Shown one piece after another: positions 7,117 through 16,129 of a stretch of 64,000 nt of DNA. This DNA comes from Cutibacterium granulosum. GTDB lineage: Bacteria > Actinomycetota > Actinomycetes > Propionibacteriales > Propionibacteriaceae. Under the pieces are notes generated by a model that worked only from the letters and a program-made list of their open reading frames with translations, made no database searches and was not told the DNA's origin. A program made the translations under genes and the position numbers. The DNA lies in assembly GCF_900186975.1 (NCBI RefSeq), contig NZ_LT906441.1, forward strand, positions 558,001 to 622,000, written 5' to 3'. Numbering within the stretch: position 1 is the stretch's first letter; every line of letters begins with the position of its first letter.

Positions 7117-9948
7117 TCATGGCCGTACCTCGATGAATCCACGTGCGCCACGTTCCATCTCGACGAAGGAGTGGTTGACGAAGGTGTAGCGGCCCGGCTC
7201 GGTGAACACCGTCTCGACGAATCCGCCCTGACAACTTGCCAGGTCGAGGGCCTGGGACCCGCCAGAACCAGGATCGTCGCGGCGCAGCAGGTACGCTCCC
7301 TCCTTGAACACGGTGTCGAACTGTGCCCCGACGATGTGGAAACTCATCCCCCGGCTGGGTCCGGCGGCCAGCACCCAGAACCGCACCCGTTCACCTACCC
7401 GGGCCTGCAGCGGGGCGAAGAGATACTGGTTGGCATGACCGTTGAACATCGTGAGGTCGACCTTCTCGTCGGCGATCCTTCCGGTGTCGACCGGCTGGTT
7501 GTTCTGCTCGGCCAGGTAGGTCTCGGACTGTACGAGCACGTACTGCCGGTCGACGGTGGGCAGATCTGCCGGGGCCACGATGAGCGCTCCGAACATGCCG
7601 GCGGCGATGTGGGCACTCATCGGCGTCGTCGAGCAGTGGTACAGCCAGATCCCCGCGTGATCGATGGTGAACTCGACGTCCAGACTCTGGCCCGGGGAGA
7701 TGGTGCGCATAGTCGTGTCGGGGGAGGTTCGGGAGGCGTGGAAGTCGATGGAGTGGCCCATGGAGCCGTCGTTGACCAGATGCACCTGCATGCGGTCACC
7801 GAGCCGAGCCCGCAGCACCGGCCCCATGAACTGGCCGTTGTAGGTCATCGCGGCCAGCGTCGTGGCTGGTGCCACCTCGAGTTCCCCCTCGCGCACGGTG
7901 AGGCCGATGTGATGGGTCCGGCTGGCCTCCAGCGGGGGAAGTCGGGCGTCGCGAGTGTGGAAGCCCCGGCCCGGGGGCTGGGTGAGATCCACCGTGCGCC
8001 TGGGGGAGGTGGCCTCGGATGCCGGTGTTCCCCGGTCCGAGGACGTGGCTCCGACGAGGTCGACTCGCAGCGTCATGCCCATGGATCTGTGACCGACGAG
8101 GGTGCACCAGCCTTCCTGGGACTGCTCGAGCACCCCGGCGTCCAGGGTCGTGGTCTGTCCGGGGTCCAGACGTCCCGAGTACGGGCCGGAGGCCAGCTGC
8201 AGATCGTGGACCTGGGCAGGGTCGGTGTTGGTGAGCCTGACGACCAGACGGTCCCCGGCTGGTAGCTCGACGTGATCGGGATGGAAGCGCATGTCGTGGG
8301 CCGTCATCTCGATCGTCGTCGTGTGCCCGGTCGGTGCGACGTGGATGGCGGAGCTGGCTCGGTGCTCGTCCCACCCGTGGGCGGCAGCGCTGGCCCCCAG
8401 CACGGCCGACAGTCCGACGACCGACTCCACGAAGGAACGACGCCCCGGTGGTGTGGTGGGGCTCGGATCGGGGTGGGTTGCAGGCTTGCGCGTGGCGTTC
8501 GCGACGACGCCATCGGTTCTGGTGCCGCCCCCGGCGTCCTTGTCGTGCCCCGACGCCTCGGCGTCCGACCTCCGAATTGTGGAGGCTCCATTGTCCGGGT
8601 GTGGGGTTGCGCGGGCCCGGGCAGCCGCCATGCCACGCTCCTTGAGCAACGGGATGGCGGTGCGCACCATGGCGATCATCGCAGGCAGGAACCCGGCCAG
8701 ACCGATCCCGGCGGTGACGATCCCCACCAGCTGCACGGCTCGTCCGCGCGCCAGCACCCAGATGAGCAGGCCAGCGTTGGTGAGCACGGCCCGGGTGGCC
8801 CCGAATGCGTGCATCCTGGCATTGGTGGCCCGCACGACGGATGGCCCGCCACCCATGACCATGGGCATGAGGTAGCTCATGGCGCCGAGCAACAACTGCA
8901 ACAGGAACCCCATGACCACGGCGGGAGTGAGTATGCTGAGCTGCTCGTACATCAGGGTGTCGCGATGGGCGACGATGGTGGCCAGCAGCCAGACGAGCCA
9001 ACCCCCGAACCACACGATGGCGGCCCCGATCGCATATCCCGGGTAGTCACGTGGCGGGCGACGTGCGGCACACCCCACCAGGTCGACGGCGACGACGAGC
9101 AGGGCGACGAACTCCAGGAGCACCCCCGCCCCGGCCAGCCACCACAACCCGGCAAGCGCCCCACCGGTGAGGACACCGACCGCCGCCAGTACCAGCCACA
9201 GGGCTCGACGTCCTCTACGGCTCTGCCCGGGCAGCATGGGGGTGCGCAACACGGTGGGCCACAACGTCATCAGGGTGCCGAGCACCGTCACCGAGATGAA
9301 ACCCAGGATGTTGAACCCTTGGTGGGCCAGCAGCAGTCGGCTGCGCCACGGCTCGCGCGGGGAGAACGCCATGATCGCTCCCAGGCTCGCCCCGAACGGC
9401 AACAGACAGGCTGCGGCGGCGTAGAACCGCACCGTCGAGTCGAATCGTCCCGGCAACGCATGATGCACCTGACGGGCCAGCCCGATGCCGAACCAGGCCA
9501 CGGCGAGCCCCACGATCGTCGCACCTGCCATGACGGCCCACGGCCAGTCCCCGATCATGCCGACGCACGCCGTGGCGATGCCGATCTGCAGCGTCCAGAT
9601 CCGCCACACCTGCACGCGCCGAGCCTCGTCACCGAGCTTGGTGTGCAGGATCGCCTCGGTGAAGTACTGGCCCCACACCAGGATCGACGTCGTCGCCACA
9701 CCCAGGGTGACCATGTGCACCAGCAGCCAGCGTTGCTGGTGGATCACCGGCCCAGCGAGTGCGACGACGAGCAGCGCGACCAGCCAGAAGGACACCGGTC
9801 GGGACGCCCGGCGGTGCCAACTGCGGCGGCCACCCCCACGGTCCGTGGACCCGCTGTGACGGCTTCTCCCACGGTCTGCCGGTTCACCGTGGACGCCGTC
9901 ATCGCGGCCCGGGGTCTGCGACAGGGATGATTCGTTCTCGAGCTGCAC
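7117..9948 (-). CDS. nirK: Membrane-anchored multicopper protein: 12-helix domain + cupredoxin + NirK-type nitrite reductase
   Basis: A 943-residue three-part protein. Residues about 50-455 form roughly 12 membrane helices of unassigned family. A linker then holds a twin-arginine-like GRRSFVESVVGLSAVLGAS segment near 520. Next is a cupredoxin domain (about 560-650) with a complete type-1 copper set (His in VHDLQL, and CTLVGHRSM). The C-terminal 270 residues match AniA-class copper nitrite reductase: GHSIDFH gives a type-1 His, catalytic Asp and type-2 His; YHCSTTPMSAHIAAGM gives type-2 His, type-1 Cys, His and Met with AniA spacing; MSFHIVG gives the catalytic His and FVNH the last type-2 His. 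All nitrite-reductase ligands are present, so nitrite-to-NO activity outside the membrane is predicted. GTG start has GAGGGCG upstream. Alternative: a general multicopper oxidase. Confidence 0.88.
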   Translation of the reverse strand: MQLENESSLSQTPGRDDGVHGEPADRGRSRHSGSTDRGGGRRSWHRRASRPVSFWLVALLVVALAGPVIHQQRWLLVHMVTLGVATTSILVWGQYFTEAILHTKLGDEARRVQVWRIWTLQIGIATACVGMIGDWPWAVMAGATIVGLAVAWFGIGLARQVHHALPGRFDSTVRFYAAAACLLPFGASLGAIMAFSPREPWRSRLLLAHQGFNILGFISVTVLGTLMTLWPTVLRTPMLPGQSRRGRRALWLVLAAVGVLTGGALAGLWWLAGAGVLLEFVALLVVAVDLVGCAARRPPRDYPGYAIGAAIVWFGGWLVWLLATIVAHRDTLMYEQLSILTPAVVMGFLLQLLLGAMSYLMPMVMGGGPSVVRATNARMHAFGATRAVLTNAGLLIWVLARGRAVQLVGIVTAGIGLAGFLPAMIAMVRTAIPLLKERGMAAARARATPHPDNGASTIRRSDAEASGHDKDAGGGTRTDGVVANATRKPATHPDPSPTTPPGRRSFVESVVGLSAVLGASAAAHGWDEHRASSAIHVAPTGHTTTIEMTAHDMRFHPDHVELPAGDRLVVRLTNTDPAQVHDLQLASGPYSGRLDPGQTTTLDAGVLEQSQEGWCTLVGHRSMGMTLRVDLVGATSSDRGTPASEATSPRRTVDLTQPPGRGFHTRDARLPPLEASRTHHIGLTVREGELEVAPATTLAAMTYNGQFMGPVLRARLGDRMQVHLVNDGSMGHSIDFHASRTSPDTTMRTISPGQSLDVEFTIDHAGIWLYHCSTTPMSAHIAAGMFGALIVAPADLPTVDRQYVLVQSETYLAEQNNQPVDTGRIADEKVDLTMFNGHANQYLFAPLQARVGERVRFWVLAAGPSRGMSFHIVGAQFDTVFKEGAYLLRRDDPGSGGSQALDLASCQGGFVETVFTEPGRYTFVNHSFVEMERGARGFIEVRP

Positions 9949-10178
9949 GGCACCGCCCTCACGTCGACGTCATTCGGGGTGACCCCGCAGAAACAATATG
10001 ACGATGGGCCAAGCCTCGTCCCGTCGCTGCCGTGTGCCGATGTGTCGGTGCCATGTGTCATGGTGCCCTTCCCGGACGCAGTGCCCTTCTCGTCTGCCAC
10101 CGTGGCCCTGCTCTGTGCCGTGTCTTCGGGGCGTGTGCGTTTCGCGAACTGCGCCCCGATGTGCCTACGATGGGGTCT

Positions 10179-10265
10179 ACGACAGGGGAGCACATCGGTG
10201 CTGAGAGTGGGCATGGTGCCCAGACCCTCGAACCTGAACCGGCCAGTACCGGCGTAGGGAGTCGG
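10179..10265 (+). promoter_or_regulatory. TPP (THI-box) riboswitch
   Basis: Plus-strand leader carries the conserved CTGAGAG after a GGGGAGC stem, followed by GAACCTGAACCGGCCAGTACC and GGCGTAGGGAGTC, the standard thiamin pyrophosphate aptamer. A perfect 14-base palindrome GCGTGCGCGCACGC at 10273-10286 between aptamer and start codon (10314) is a likely expression-platform hairpin. It controls the downstream ECF transporter genes. Confidence 0.95.
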
Positions 10266-10313
10266 GACTCTTGCGTGCGCGCACGCCCCTTCCGCGACAT
10301 GGAAGGACCATTC

Positions 10314-10913
10314 ATGGCTGACAAGGTTCGGTACCGCACCATCGACATCCTCACCCCGGTGATGATCGCCGTGGCATTCGGTGTCATCTTCATCGGACTG
10401 GGGGCGCTGTTCAACGCCCTGTCACCGCTGTGGCTGCTCTACAAGCCCACCGAAGGCCTCTTCATGGGGCTGTGGTTGCTCTCCGGTGCCGTCGCCGGGC
10501 TCATCGTGCGCAAACCCGGTGCGGCCCTGCTCGCCGAGCTGCTGGCAGCTGCCATCGAGATGCTGCTGGGGGGCCAGTGGGCCGCCATGACCTTGGTCTC
10601 CGGGGTGTTGCAGGGCCTCGGCATGGAGATCTCGCTGGCGGTGTGGCGCTACCGCAGGGGTGGCATGCGCGTCGCCGTCGTCGGTGGCATGATCGGTGCG
10701 CTCTTCGAGTCGGTCTTCGAACGGCTCTCCTACTACCCGATGTTCCGGCCCACCGACACCGTCTTCTACATGATCTTCTGCCTCATTTCCGGGGCGGTCC
10801 TCGCTGGCGTCCTGGGCCAGCTCATCGTCAAGGGACTGGCCGGTGCCGGTGCACTCAGCTCCTTCCCGGTCGGACGGGAACGGGCCCGCCTGCAGGCTTC
10901 CGACGCCAAATGA
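10314..10913 (+). CDS. ykoE: ECF transporter substrate-binding subunit, YkoE family (thiamine precursor uptake)
   Basis: Integral membrane S-component of 199 residues, with about six hydrophobic helices (for example MIAVAFGVIFIGLGALF, GAVAGLIVRKPGAALLAELLAA, MIFCLISGAVLAGVLG). The block KPGAALLAELLAAAIEMLLGGQW is typical of the YkoE family, which imports a thiamine precursor such as hydroxymethylpyrimidine. The TPP riboswitch directly upstream supports thiamine-related substrate and TPP repression. The ATG at 10314 is preferred over longer upstream frames because those would run through the riboswitch; GGAAGGACC precedes it. The stop overlaps the next start (ATGA). Confidence 0.9.
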   Translation: MADKVRYRTIDILTPVMIAVAFGVIFIGLGALFNALSPLWLLYKPTEGLFMGLWLLSGAVAGLIVRKPGAALLAELLAAAIEMLLGGQWAAMTLVSGVLQGLGMEISLAVWRYRRGGMRVAVVGGMIGALFESVFERLSYYPMFRPTDTVFYMIFCLISGAVLAGVLGQLIVKGLAGAGALSSFPVGRERARLQASDAK

Positions 10914-13474
10914 CGACGGCTCCCGCCACCACGGGAATCACGGTTCGTGGTCTCACGGTGACCCCGCCGGGGGCCGTCAACCCCATCCTCGGCCCCATCG
11001 ACCTCGATCTGCCAGCCGGTTCCCGGGTGCTGCTCGCCGGGCCGTCCGGGGCCGGCAAGACGACTTTGCTGCATGCCCTGGGCGGTCTGCTGGACGAGGA
11101 GAGCTACTGCCTTGACGGGTCGGTGGAGCGTGCTGGTGATGTCGTCGGGACGGTTGGTCTGCTCCAGCAGAACCCGGAGAACGCCGTCGTCGCCGAACGA
11201 GCCGGGCGGGACACCACCTTTGGTCCGGAGAACCTGCAGCAGCCCCGGGAGCGGATGTGGCCGTTGGTCGCCGATCTGCACCACCGAGTGGGCTTGGAGA
11301 CGGGGCTGGACCACAAGTCCCTGGAGATGTCCGGGGGCCAGATGCAGCGGCTGGCTCTTGCCGGGGTGCTCGCCTGCGACCCCGGTCTCATGCTGCTCGA
11401 CGAGCCGGTGTCCATGCTCGACCCACAGGCCATCAGCCAGGTGCGCGACCTCGTTGCCGCCACGGTGGGTGAACGAAGTCTCGTCGTCGTCGACCATCAT
11501 CCACGAACCTGGCGAGACGTGCTCGACACCGTCGTCGTGCTCACCGAACAGGGCACCGTGGATCGCATCGTCGGCATGGACGACTACCTTGCCGAGTACG
11601 TGGCCCCGCAGCCACCCACCCGAACCACTGATCCTGGGCGCTCCGGGGCCACCGTGGTGCAGGCCATCGGGGTGGACGTGGCCCGCCCGGGGGTCAGGGC
11701 TGCAAGGCACAGGGCCCCGGACAACCACCGTGCTGCCGGCACGCCGGCTGCGACGCCAGCTGAGGACGTGGCTCGCGACGACTGCCCGGGCCGCACCGAT
11801 GTCGACGATCCTTCTCGTGACACCGTCCTGCTGCGGGACATCGATCTGGACGTGTGCGCCGGCACCATCACTGCGCTCGTGGGACCGTCTGGAATCGGGA
11901 AATCCACCCTGCTGCGGGTACTCGCCGGACTGGACGACCCGGCGGACGGCCAGGTGCGCTGGTGCGGGCACGCCACCTCGGCGTCCGGGGGCCGTGCGAC
12001 ACCGACCCAGGATGGCCCTTCCCGTGCCCGGGGCAAACACTCCCTGCATCAGGGGAGGTGGGCCACCACTCCGGCTCCGGGGAGTGTGGCGTGGGTACCG
12101 CAGAATCCCGAGCACTACCTCGTCGCCACCACCGTCGCCGATGAGCTCGTGGCCTCCCCGTACGCCGCTCGTCACCCTCAAGATGATGACGCCCCCTGCG
12201 CTGCCGCCTCCCGTGCCCGGGTGCAGAAGGCCGGGGAAGGATCACTCCCGGCCGAACCATCCACGACACACCCCGCCCCAGCGCCAGGTGCGGGGCAATC
12301 GCCCCGCGCAGCGGCTGTGGAGGAATCGCCCCGCGCAGCGTCGCAGGGCAGGCCAGCCGATGACCCGTCCCTCGGTGAGGTGGAAGACGCGTCCGCCACC
12401 ATTGACCCAGTTGTTCCGGAACCCGTCACACCTGCTGCTCTGAGACGGTTCGGTCTGGCCGGGGTGGCGCAGTCACACCCCATGACGCTCTCGGGCGGGG
12501 AGAAGCGCCGCCTTGCCATTGCCGCGGCCCTGGCCCAGCAGCCCGACCTGCTCATCCTCGACGAGCCCACCGTGGGGCTCGACGCCGACCACGTCGAATC
12601 CGTCCTGGCAGCCGTCGCACAGGCTGCCGAGCAGGGTGTTGCCGTCATCGTGTCCACCCACGATCCGCTGGTCGCCCAGCTTGCCGACGAGGTCGTCGAC
12701 CTGGCAGCACACCGGCTGCCCGATCCCCCCGCCGCCTCCCAACGCGTCCCGTGGATGCAACGACATCTCAACCAGCTCACCCTCATGGCCATCGGAGTGG
12801 CCGGCATCGTGGCATCGGCCTGGGTGCATACCCCTCTCATCGGACTCATCGGACTTGTGCCGTCGATCGTCCTGGGATTCCTGTGTGCCCGCAGCGGCAG
12901 GCAGGCGCTGGCACACACGCTCCCGGTGCTCTTCGCCGCCGTCATCCTCGTGTGGACCACCCTCATGCTCCATCACGGGTTCACCAATGCAGCTGTGCAG
13001 GCCGAGGCGTTGCGCCAGGGGGGTCGGATCCTCGTGCTCGTCATGCCGGGGGCGATGGCCTCGTGCGCCCTGGACCCCACCCGGCTCGGCGACTCCCTGG
13101 GACAGAACACACGCCTGCCGGACCGGTCAGTGGTGGCATCGGTGGCCGGGATGATCCGGATGGGGCAGACGTCTCGCACCTGGGGCATCTCCCGTGACGT
13201 GCGCACCCTGCGTGGTCTCGGGCCGCGCGGGACGAGACGCCGTGCCACCCCCGGCACGTACCTGCGCTACGCCGGGTCGATGACGATGGCGATGATCCTG
13301 GATTCCCTGCGCTCGGCCGAGGCGCTCAGTCGGGCCATGGACTCCCGGGGCTTCGCCACCGCCACTCACCGCACTTGGGCCGAGGAATCCCGGTTCGGCG
13401 CTGCGGACCTGTGGGGCCTCGTCGTCATCGTCGTGATCATCTGCTCGACGTTGGTCCCGGCCCTGCTGGGGTGA
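10910..13474 (+). CDS. Fused ECF transporter energising protein: two ABC ATPase domains + T-component (YkoD-YkoC fusion)
   Basis: 854 residues supplying both nucleotide-binding domains and the coupling membrane subunit of the thiamine-precursor ECF importer. ATPase 1: GPSGAGKTT, signature MSGGQMQRLALAG, Walker B GLMLLDEP, switch His VVDHH. ATPase 2: GPSGIGKST, LSGGEKRRLAIAAALAQ, LLILDEPT, STHD. The T-component starts about residue 615 with helices and the cytoplasmic coupling region. ATPase 2 is interrupted between Walker A and the signature by two Pro/Ala/Arg-rich inserts of low complexity, one of which holds a 17-base direct repeat. In Bacillus, ykoD and ykoC are separate genes; here they are one frame. 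The start overlaps the S-component stop by four bases. A frame this long without interruption argues against an assembly artefact. Confidence 0.9.
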   Translation: MTTAPATTGITVRGLTVTPPGAVNPILGPIDLDLPAGSRVLLAGPSGAGKTTLLHALGGLLDEESYCLDGSVERAGDVVGTVGLLQQNPENAVVAERAGRDTTFGPENLQQPRERMWPLVADLHHRVGLETGLDHKSLEMSGGQMQRLALAGVLACDPGLMLLDEPVSMLDPQAISQVRDLVAATVGERSLVVVDHHPRTWRDVLDTVVVLTEQGTVDRIVGMDDYLAEYVAPQPPTRTTDPGRSGATVVQAIGVDVARPGVRAARHRAPDNHRAAGTPAATPAEDVARDDCPGRTDVDDPSRDTVLLRDIDLDVCAGTITALVGPSGIGKSTLLRVLAGLDDPADGQVRWCGHATSASGGRATPTQDGPSRARGKHSLHQGRWATTPAPGSVAWVPQNPEHYLVATTVADELVASPYAARHPQDDDAPCAAASRARVQKAGEGSLPAEPSTTHPAPAPGAGQSPRAAAVEESPRAASQGRPADDPSLGEVEDASATIDPVVPEPVTPAALRRFGLAGVAQSHPMTLSGGEKRRLAIAAALAQQPDLLILDEPTVGLDADHVESVLAAVAQAAEQGVAVIVSTHDPLVAQLADEVVDLAAHRLPDPPAASQRVPWMQRHLNQLTLMAIGVAGIVASAWVHTPLIGLIGLVPSIVLGFLCARSGRQALAHTLPVLFAAVILVWTTLMLHHGFTNAAVQAEALRQGGRILVLVMPGAMASCALDPTRLGDSLGQNTRLPDRSVVASVAGMIRMGQTSRTWGISRDVRTLRGLGPRGTRRRATPGTYLRYAGSMTMAMILDSLRSAEALSRAMDSRGFATATHRTWAEESRFGAADLWGLVVIVVIICSTLVPALLG
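12297..12340 (+). repeat. 17-base direct repeat inside the transporter gene
   Basis: AATCGCCCCGCGCAGCG occurs at 12297-12313 and again at 12324-12340, spaced 27 bases start to start and therefore in frame. It encodes the repeated peptide block SPRAA in a low-complexity linker of the second ATPase domain. Confidence 0.9.
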
Positions 13475-13480
13475 CACTCA

Positions 13481-14875
13481 TCAGCCCAGCTCCTTGAGTG
13501 CTGGCAGGTGACGAATGGATCTGCTCGTCGTAAGGACGGCGATGCCTGCTGCTCCGAGCGCGGTGACGCCGATGCCCAACGTCCGTGACGCGTGGTGATC
13601 CACGGCCAGGGCGGCCAGGGTCGGTGCGGCGACGGTGGCAAGACCGTTGACGAAGGTGAATATGCCCAGGGTTCGTCCTTGGAAGTCCGAGGGGATTCGG
13701 TGAAAGACGTGGGCGAACAGGGCACTGCCGATCGACGGTGACGGGATCATGCATGCCGTGGCCAGGATGAAGACCACCACAGCTGACGTCGGCGTGGTGA
13801 ACATGACGAGCAGGATCGTGGCCATCCATGCCAGCCCGACGATCGCTATCCATCCCGACCGTACGGTGTCGGTGACCTTGGGTGTCAGGGCGGCACCGAT
13901 GAGGGAACCCACCGTGAATCCTGCGCTGACCAAGCCGATGGTCAGCGAGTCGTGGCCGACGTCGCGCATGGTGAAGACCACCCAGGAGGTGGCCGTGAAC
14001 ACCATGAGGTTGACCAGCGGGGCACAGAAAATTGTGAGACGCACGACGACGTCCTGCCACACCGCACGCAGACCGTGCCGGTAGGCGGTGAGGAACCGGT
14101 CTCGGGAGGGCGGCGGAACCCTGTGCCGCGAACCCGTCTCGTCAACTCCTCTGTCGGAGATCCGGGTGTCGGACGCCTGGGCAGACGCGTCACCGGACTG
14201 GTCCGATGACTCCATCCCTCTCGACGACTTCGGTCGCCCATCCGGCTGGAACGATGCGCGAATTCGTGTCAGCAGCACGAGGAACGTGCTGTCACACACA
14301 AGTCGTAGCAGGAAGGGCAGTACCGGAGTCAGCCCGTACAGGGCGCCGGTCGTCGGGCGACTCGCTAGGCTGACCAGTGACGTCCGAGCCTGGGCGGCAC
14401 TCATGGCTCGTGGATACTGTGCAGGTGTGATGAGTTCCTTGAGCGCCGCATCCATCGCGGGATCGGCCAGGGCCTCTGAGGCTGCCACGGCAATGGCACA
14501 CCCCGTCACGACACATCCGAGCACGGTGGAATCTGCCCAGCTCCCCACCTGATGCACACCGAGCGCGATGATGAGGATCGCCATGAGCACCACGCTCGTC
14601 GTCACACAGTGTGCGATGATGCGGCGTCGATCCCCCGTGTCGGCGACACCGCCCCCAATCACTCCACCGATCCACGCCACCGCTGAGATGACGCTGGACA
14701 GCACCCCGGCCACCGAGACGGAGCCCCACAGGTCGATGAGGACGAGCGAGACGGCGAGCTGGGTACTCATGCTCACGGTGAGGAAGGTCTCAGCGGCGAA
14801 CCACCGCCGATAGTCACGGCTGGCAAAAGGACTGGAACCCACGCCACCCCCGTTCGTGGTCGGATCCTGTGCCAT
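13481..14875 (-). CDS. MFS transporter (EntS/multidrug-efflux-like)
   Basis: 464-residue integral membrane protein with 12 predicted helices split by a long charged central loop (about residues 210-255, Ser/Arg/Asp-rich). Family features: SRDYRRWFAAETFLTVS at the N-terminus, the loop 2-3 motif GGGVADTGDRRRII, and GSALFAHVFHRIPSDFQGRTLG after helix 10, typical of the drug/siderophore exporters related to EntS. Substrate is unknown. It converges on the ECF transporter gene with only six bases between stops, so the two transcripts must overlap or stop inside each other. An ATG also lies two codons upstream region-wise out of frame; the ATG at 14873-14875 gives a normal N-terminus. Confidence 0.85.
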   Translation of the reverse strand: MAQDPTTNGGGVGSSPFASRDYRRWFAAETFLTVSMSTQLAVSLVLIDLWGSVSVAGVLSSVISAVAWIGGVIGGGVADTGDRRRIIAHCVTTSVVLMAILIIALGVHQVGSWADSTVLGCVVTGCAIAVAASEALADPAMDAALKELITPAQYPRAMSAAQARTSLVSLASRPTTGALYGLTPVLPFLLRLVCDSTFLVLLTRIRASFQPDGRPKSSRGMESSDQSGDASAQASDTRISDRGVDETGSRHRVPPPSRDRFLTAYRHGLRAVWQDVVVRLTIFCAPLVNLMVFTATSWVVFTMRDVGHDSLTIGLVSAGFTVGSLIGAALTPKVTDTVRSGWIAIVGLAWMATILLVMFTTPTSAVVVFILATACMIPSPSIGSALFAHVFHRIPSDFQGRTLGIFTFVNGLATVAAPTLAALAVDHHASRTLGIGVTALGAAGIAVLTTSRSIRHLPALKELG

Positions 14876-15067
14876 GCATGTTGAGGCCCTCTACACTTGA
14901 GCGTCACCGGATGATGTATGCGCCATGGGGGCTGTTCACAGCGTCAAGAGGCACAGCACAGCAAATCTTACATGGTGGGTTTTCATCAGAGGCAGAACCC
15001 GGTCAGTGACCACCGAGGGTTGTCGGCCGTGCAGGCAGCCTCATCGGGAAAGTGCAGGCAGGAAAGC

Positions 15068-16069
15068 GTGAAGACGGATCGACTTGGTCTCACTCGCAGG
15101 GATCGGCTTGCGGTCGATGCAGCCAAGCTCTACCACGAAGGGCGCTCCCAGGCTGAGGTGGCCGAGATTCTCCATGTCTCGCGACCCAACGTCTCCAAGC
15201 TGCTCACCCACGCTCGGCAACGCGGATTCGTGCGCGTCTCGGTCGAGGATCCCAGGGAGAAGGACACCGAACTCATCAATTACCTCAAGGCAGCCTTCGA
15301 CTTGGTTGAGGTACGGCTCGTCTCACCTGCTGGCCCCCGTGAAACATATCTGCGCAAAGCTCTGGGAAAGGCCGGCGCGGCTCTGCTCAAAGGCCTCATC
15401 CGTGACGGGGACACTGTCGGTTTCGCATGGTCCCCCACGATGGGCCATGTGGCCTCCCAACTGGGGGAGACCACGTTTCGGGACATCGCAGTGGTGCAAC
15501 TGTGTGGCAACATCGGTGATCCCAGCTTGGATCTGTCCGGGATGCAGAGTTTCGAGCAGTTGCGTGGAGCCCTCGGTGCCAGCGTCCATCTGCTCGGTCA
15601 TCCCAGCATCTTCGAATCCGTGGCCGCCAAGCAGGCGGTGGAACGCGAGCATGCTGTACGGGACGTGCTCAACCGTGCAGTCGAGGCACGTATAGCGGTG
15701 TACACGGTCGGATCAACCCAGCCATCGTCTCCCCATCTTGCGAGTCCCATGTGCACCTCGGAGGAGCGTGATCGTCTCATGGCTGTGGCCGTGGGTGACA
15801 TCTGCTCGCACTTCGTTGATGGACAGGCACGGGTCTGCCTTCCCGACCTCAATGCCAGGACGCTGGCCATCTCGCTGCCAGACTTGCGTCACAAGGAGCA
15901 GAAGGTGTTGGTGGCCGGAGGAGCGGAGAACCTGCCTGCGATCCATGCAGCTCTGAACAACGGCTACGCCAACCGGCTCGTCATTGACGTTGCCACAGCA
16001 CGCAGGCTCTATGCAGTTCAACGAAAGGAGCGACAAAGTCACCAGAATGGCACATATGTGCCAAAATAA
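15068..16069 (+). CDS. deoR: SorC/DeoR-type sugar-responsive transcriptional regulator of the deoxyribose operon
   Basis: 333-residue regulator. An N-terminal helix-turn-helix is visible (AAKLYHEGRSQAEVAEILHVSRPNVSKLL), followed by the sugar-phosphate-binding domain of the SorC family with GDTVGFAWSPTMGHVASQL and VVQLCGNIGDP and a C-terminal VLVAGGAENLPAIHAALNNGYANRLVID, the ligand-pocket end. Members such as Bacillus DeoR release DNA when deoxyribose 5-phosphate binds. It precedes deoC by 60 bases on the same strand. GTG at 15068 is chosen because AGGAAA is just upstream and upstream codons do not look coding. A perfect palindrome straddles its last codons and is the likely operator. Confidence 0.88.
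   Translation: MKTDRLGLTRRDRLAVDAAKLYHEGRSQAEVAEILHVSRPNVSKLLTHARQRGFVRVSVEDPREKDTELINYLKAAFDLVEVRLVSPAGPRETYLRKALGKAGAALLKGLIRDGDTVGFAWSPTMGHVASQLGETTFRDIAVVQLCGNIGDPSLDLSGMQSFEQLRGALGASVHLLGHPSIFESVAAKQAVEREHAVRDVLNRAVEARIAVYTVGSTQPSSPHLASPMCTSEERDRLMAVAVGDICSHFVDGQARVCLPDLNARTLAISLPDLRHKEQKVLVAGGAENLPAIHAALNNGYANRLVIDVATARRLYAVQRKERQSHQNGTYVPK
16049..16062 (+). promoter_or_regulatory. Palindromic operator candidate upstream of deoC
   Basis: GGCACATATGTGCC is a perfect 14-base palindrome at the end of the regulator gene, followed two bases later by an AATAAT -10-like element and then deoC (start 16130). Position and symmetry fit a repressor site for the SorC-type regulator encoded just upstream. 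Confidence 0.55.
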
Positions 16070-16129
16070 TGTTCTTTCTCAACGCAGTTCTCCCTAGGCT
16101 CGACGGCACGACTCGTCAAAGGAGACACT

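Noticed and set aside
8272-9930. 552-codon plus-strand frame over the NirK gene
   Set aside because: Antisense shadow; the minus-strand frame encodes recognisable copper domains.
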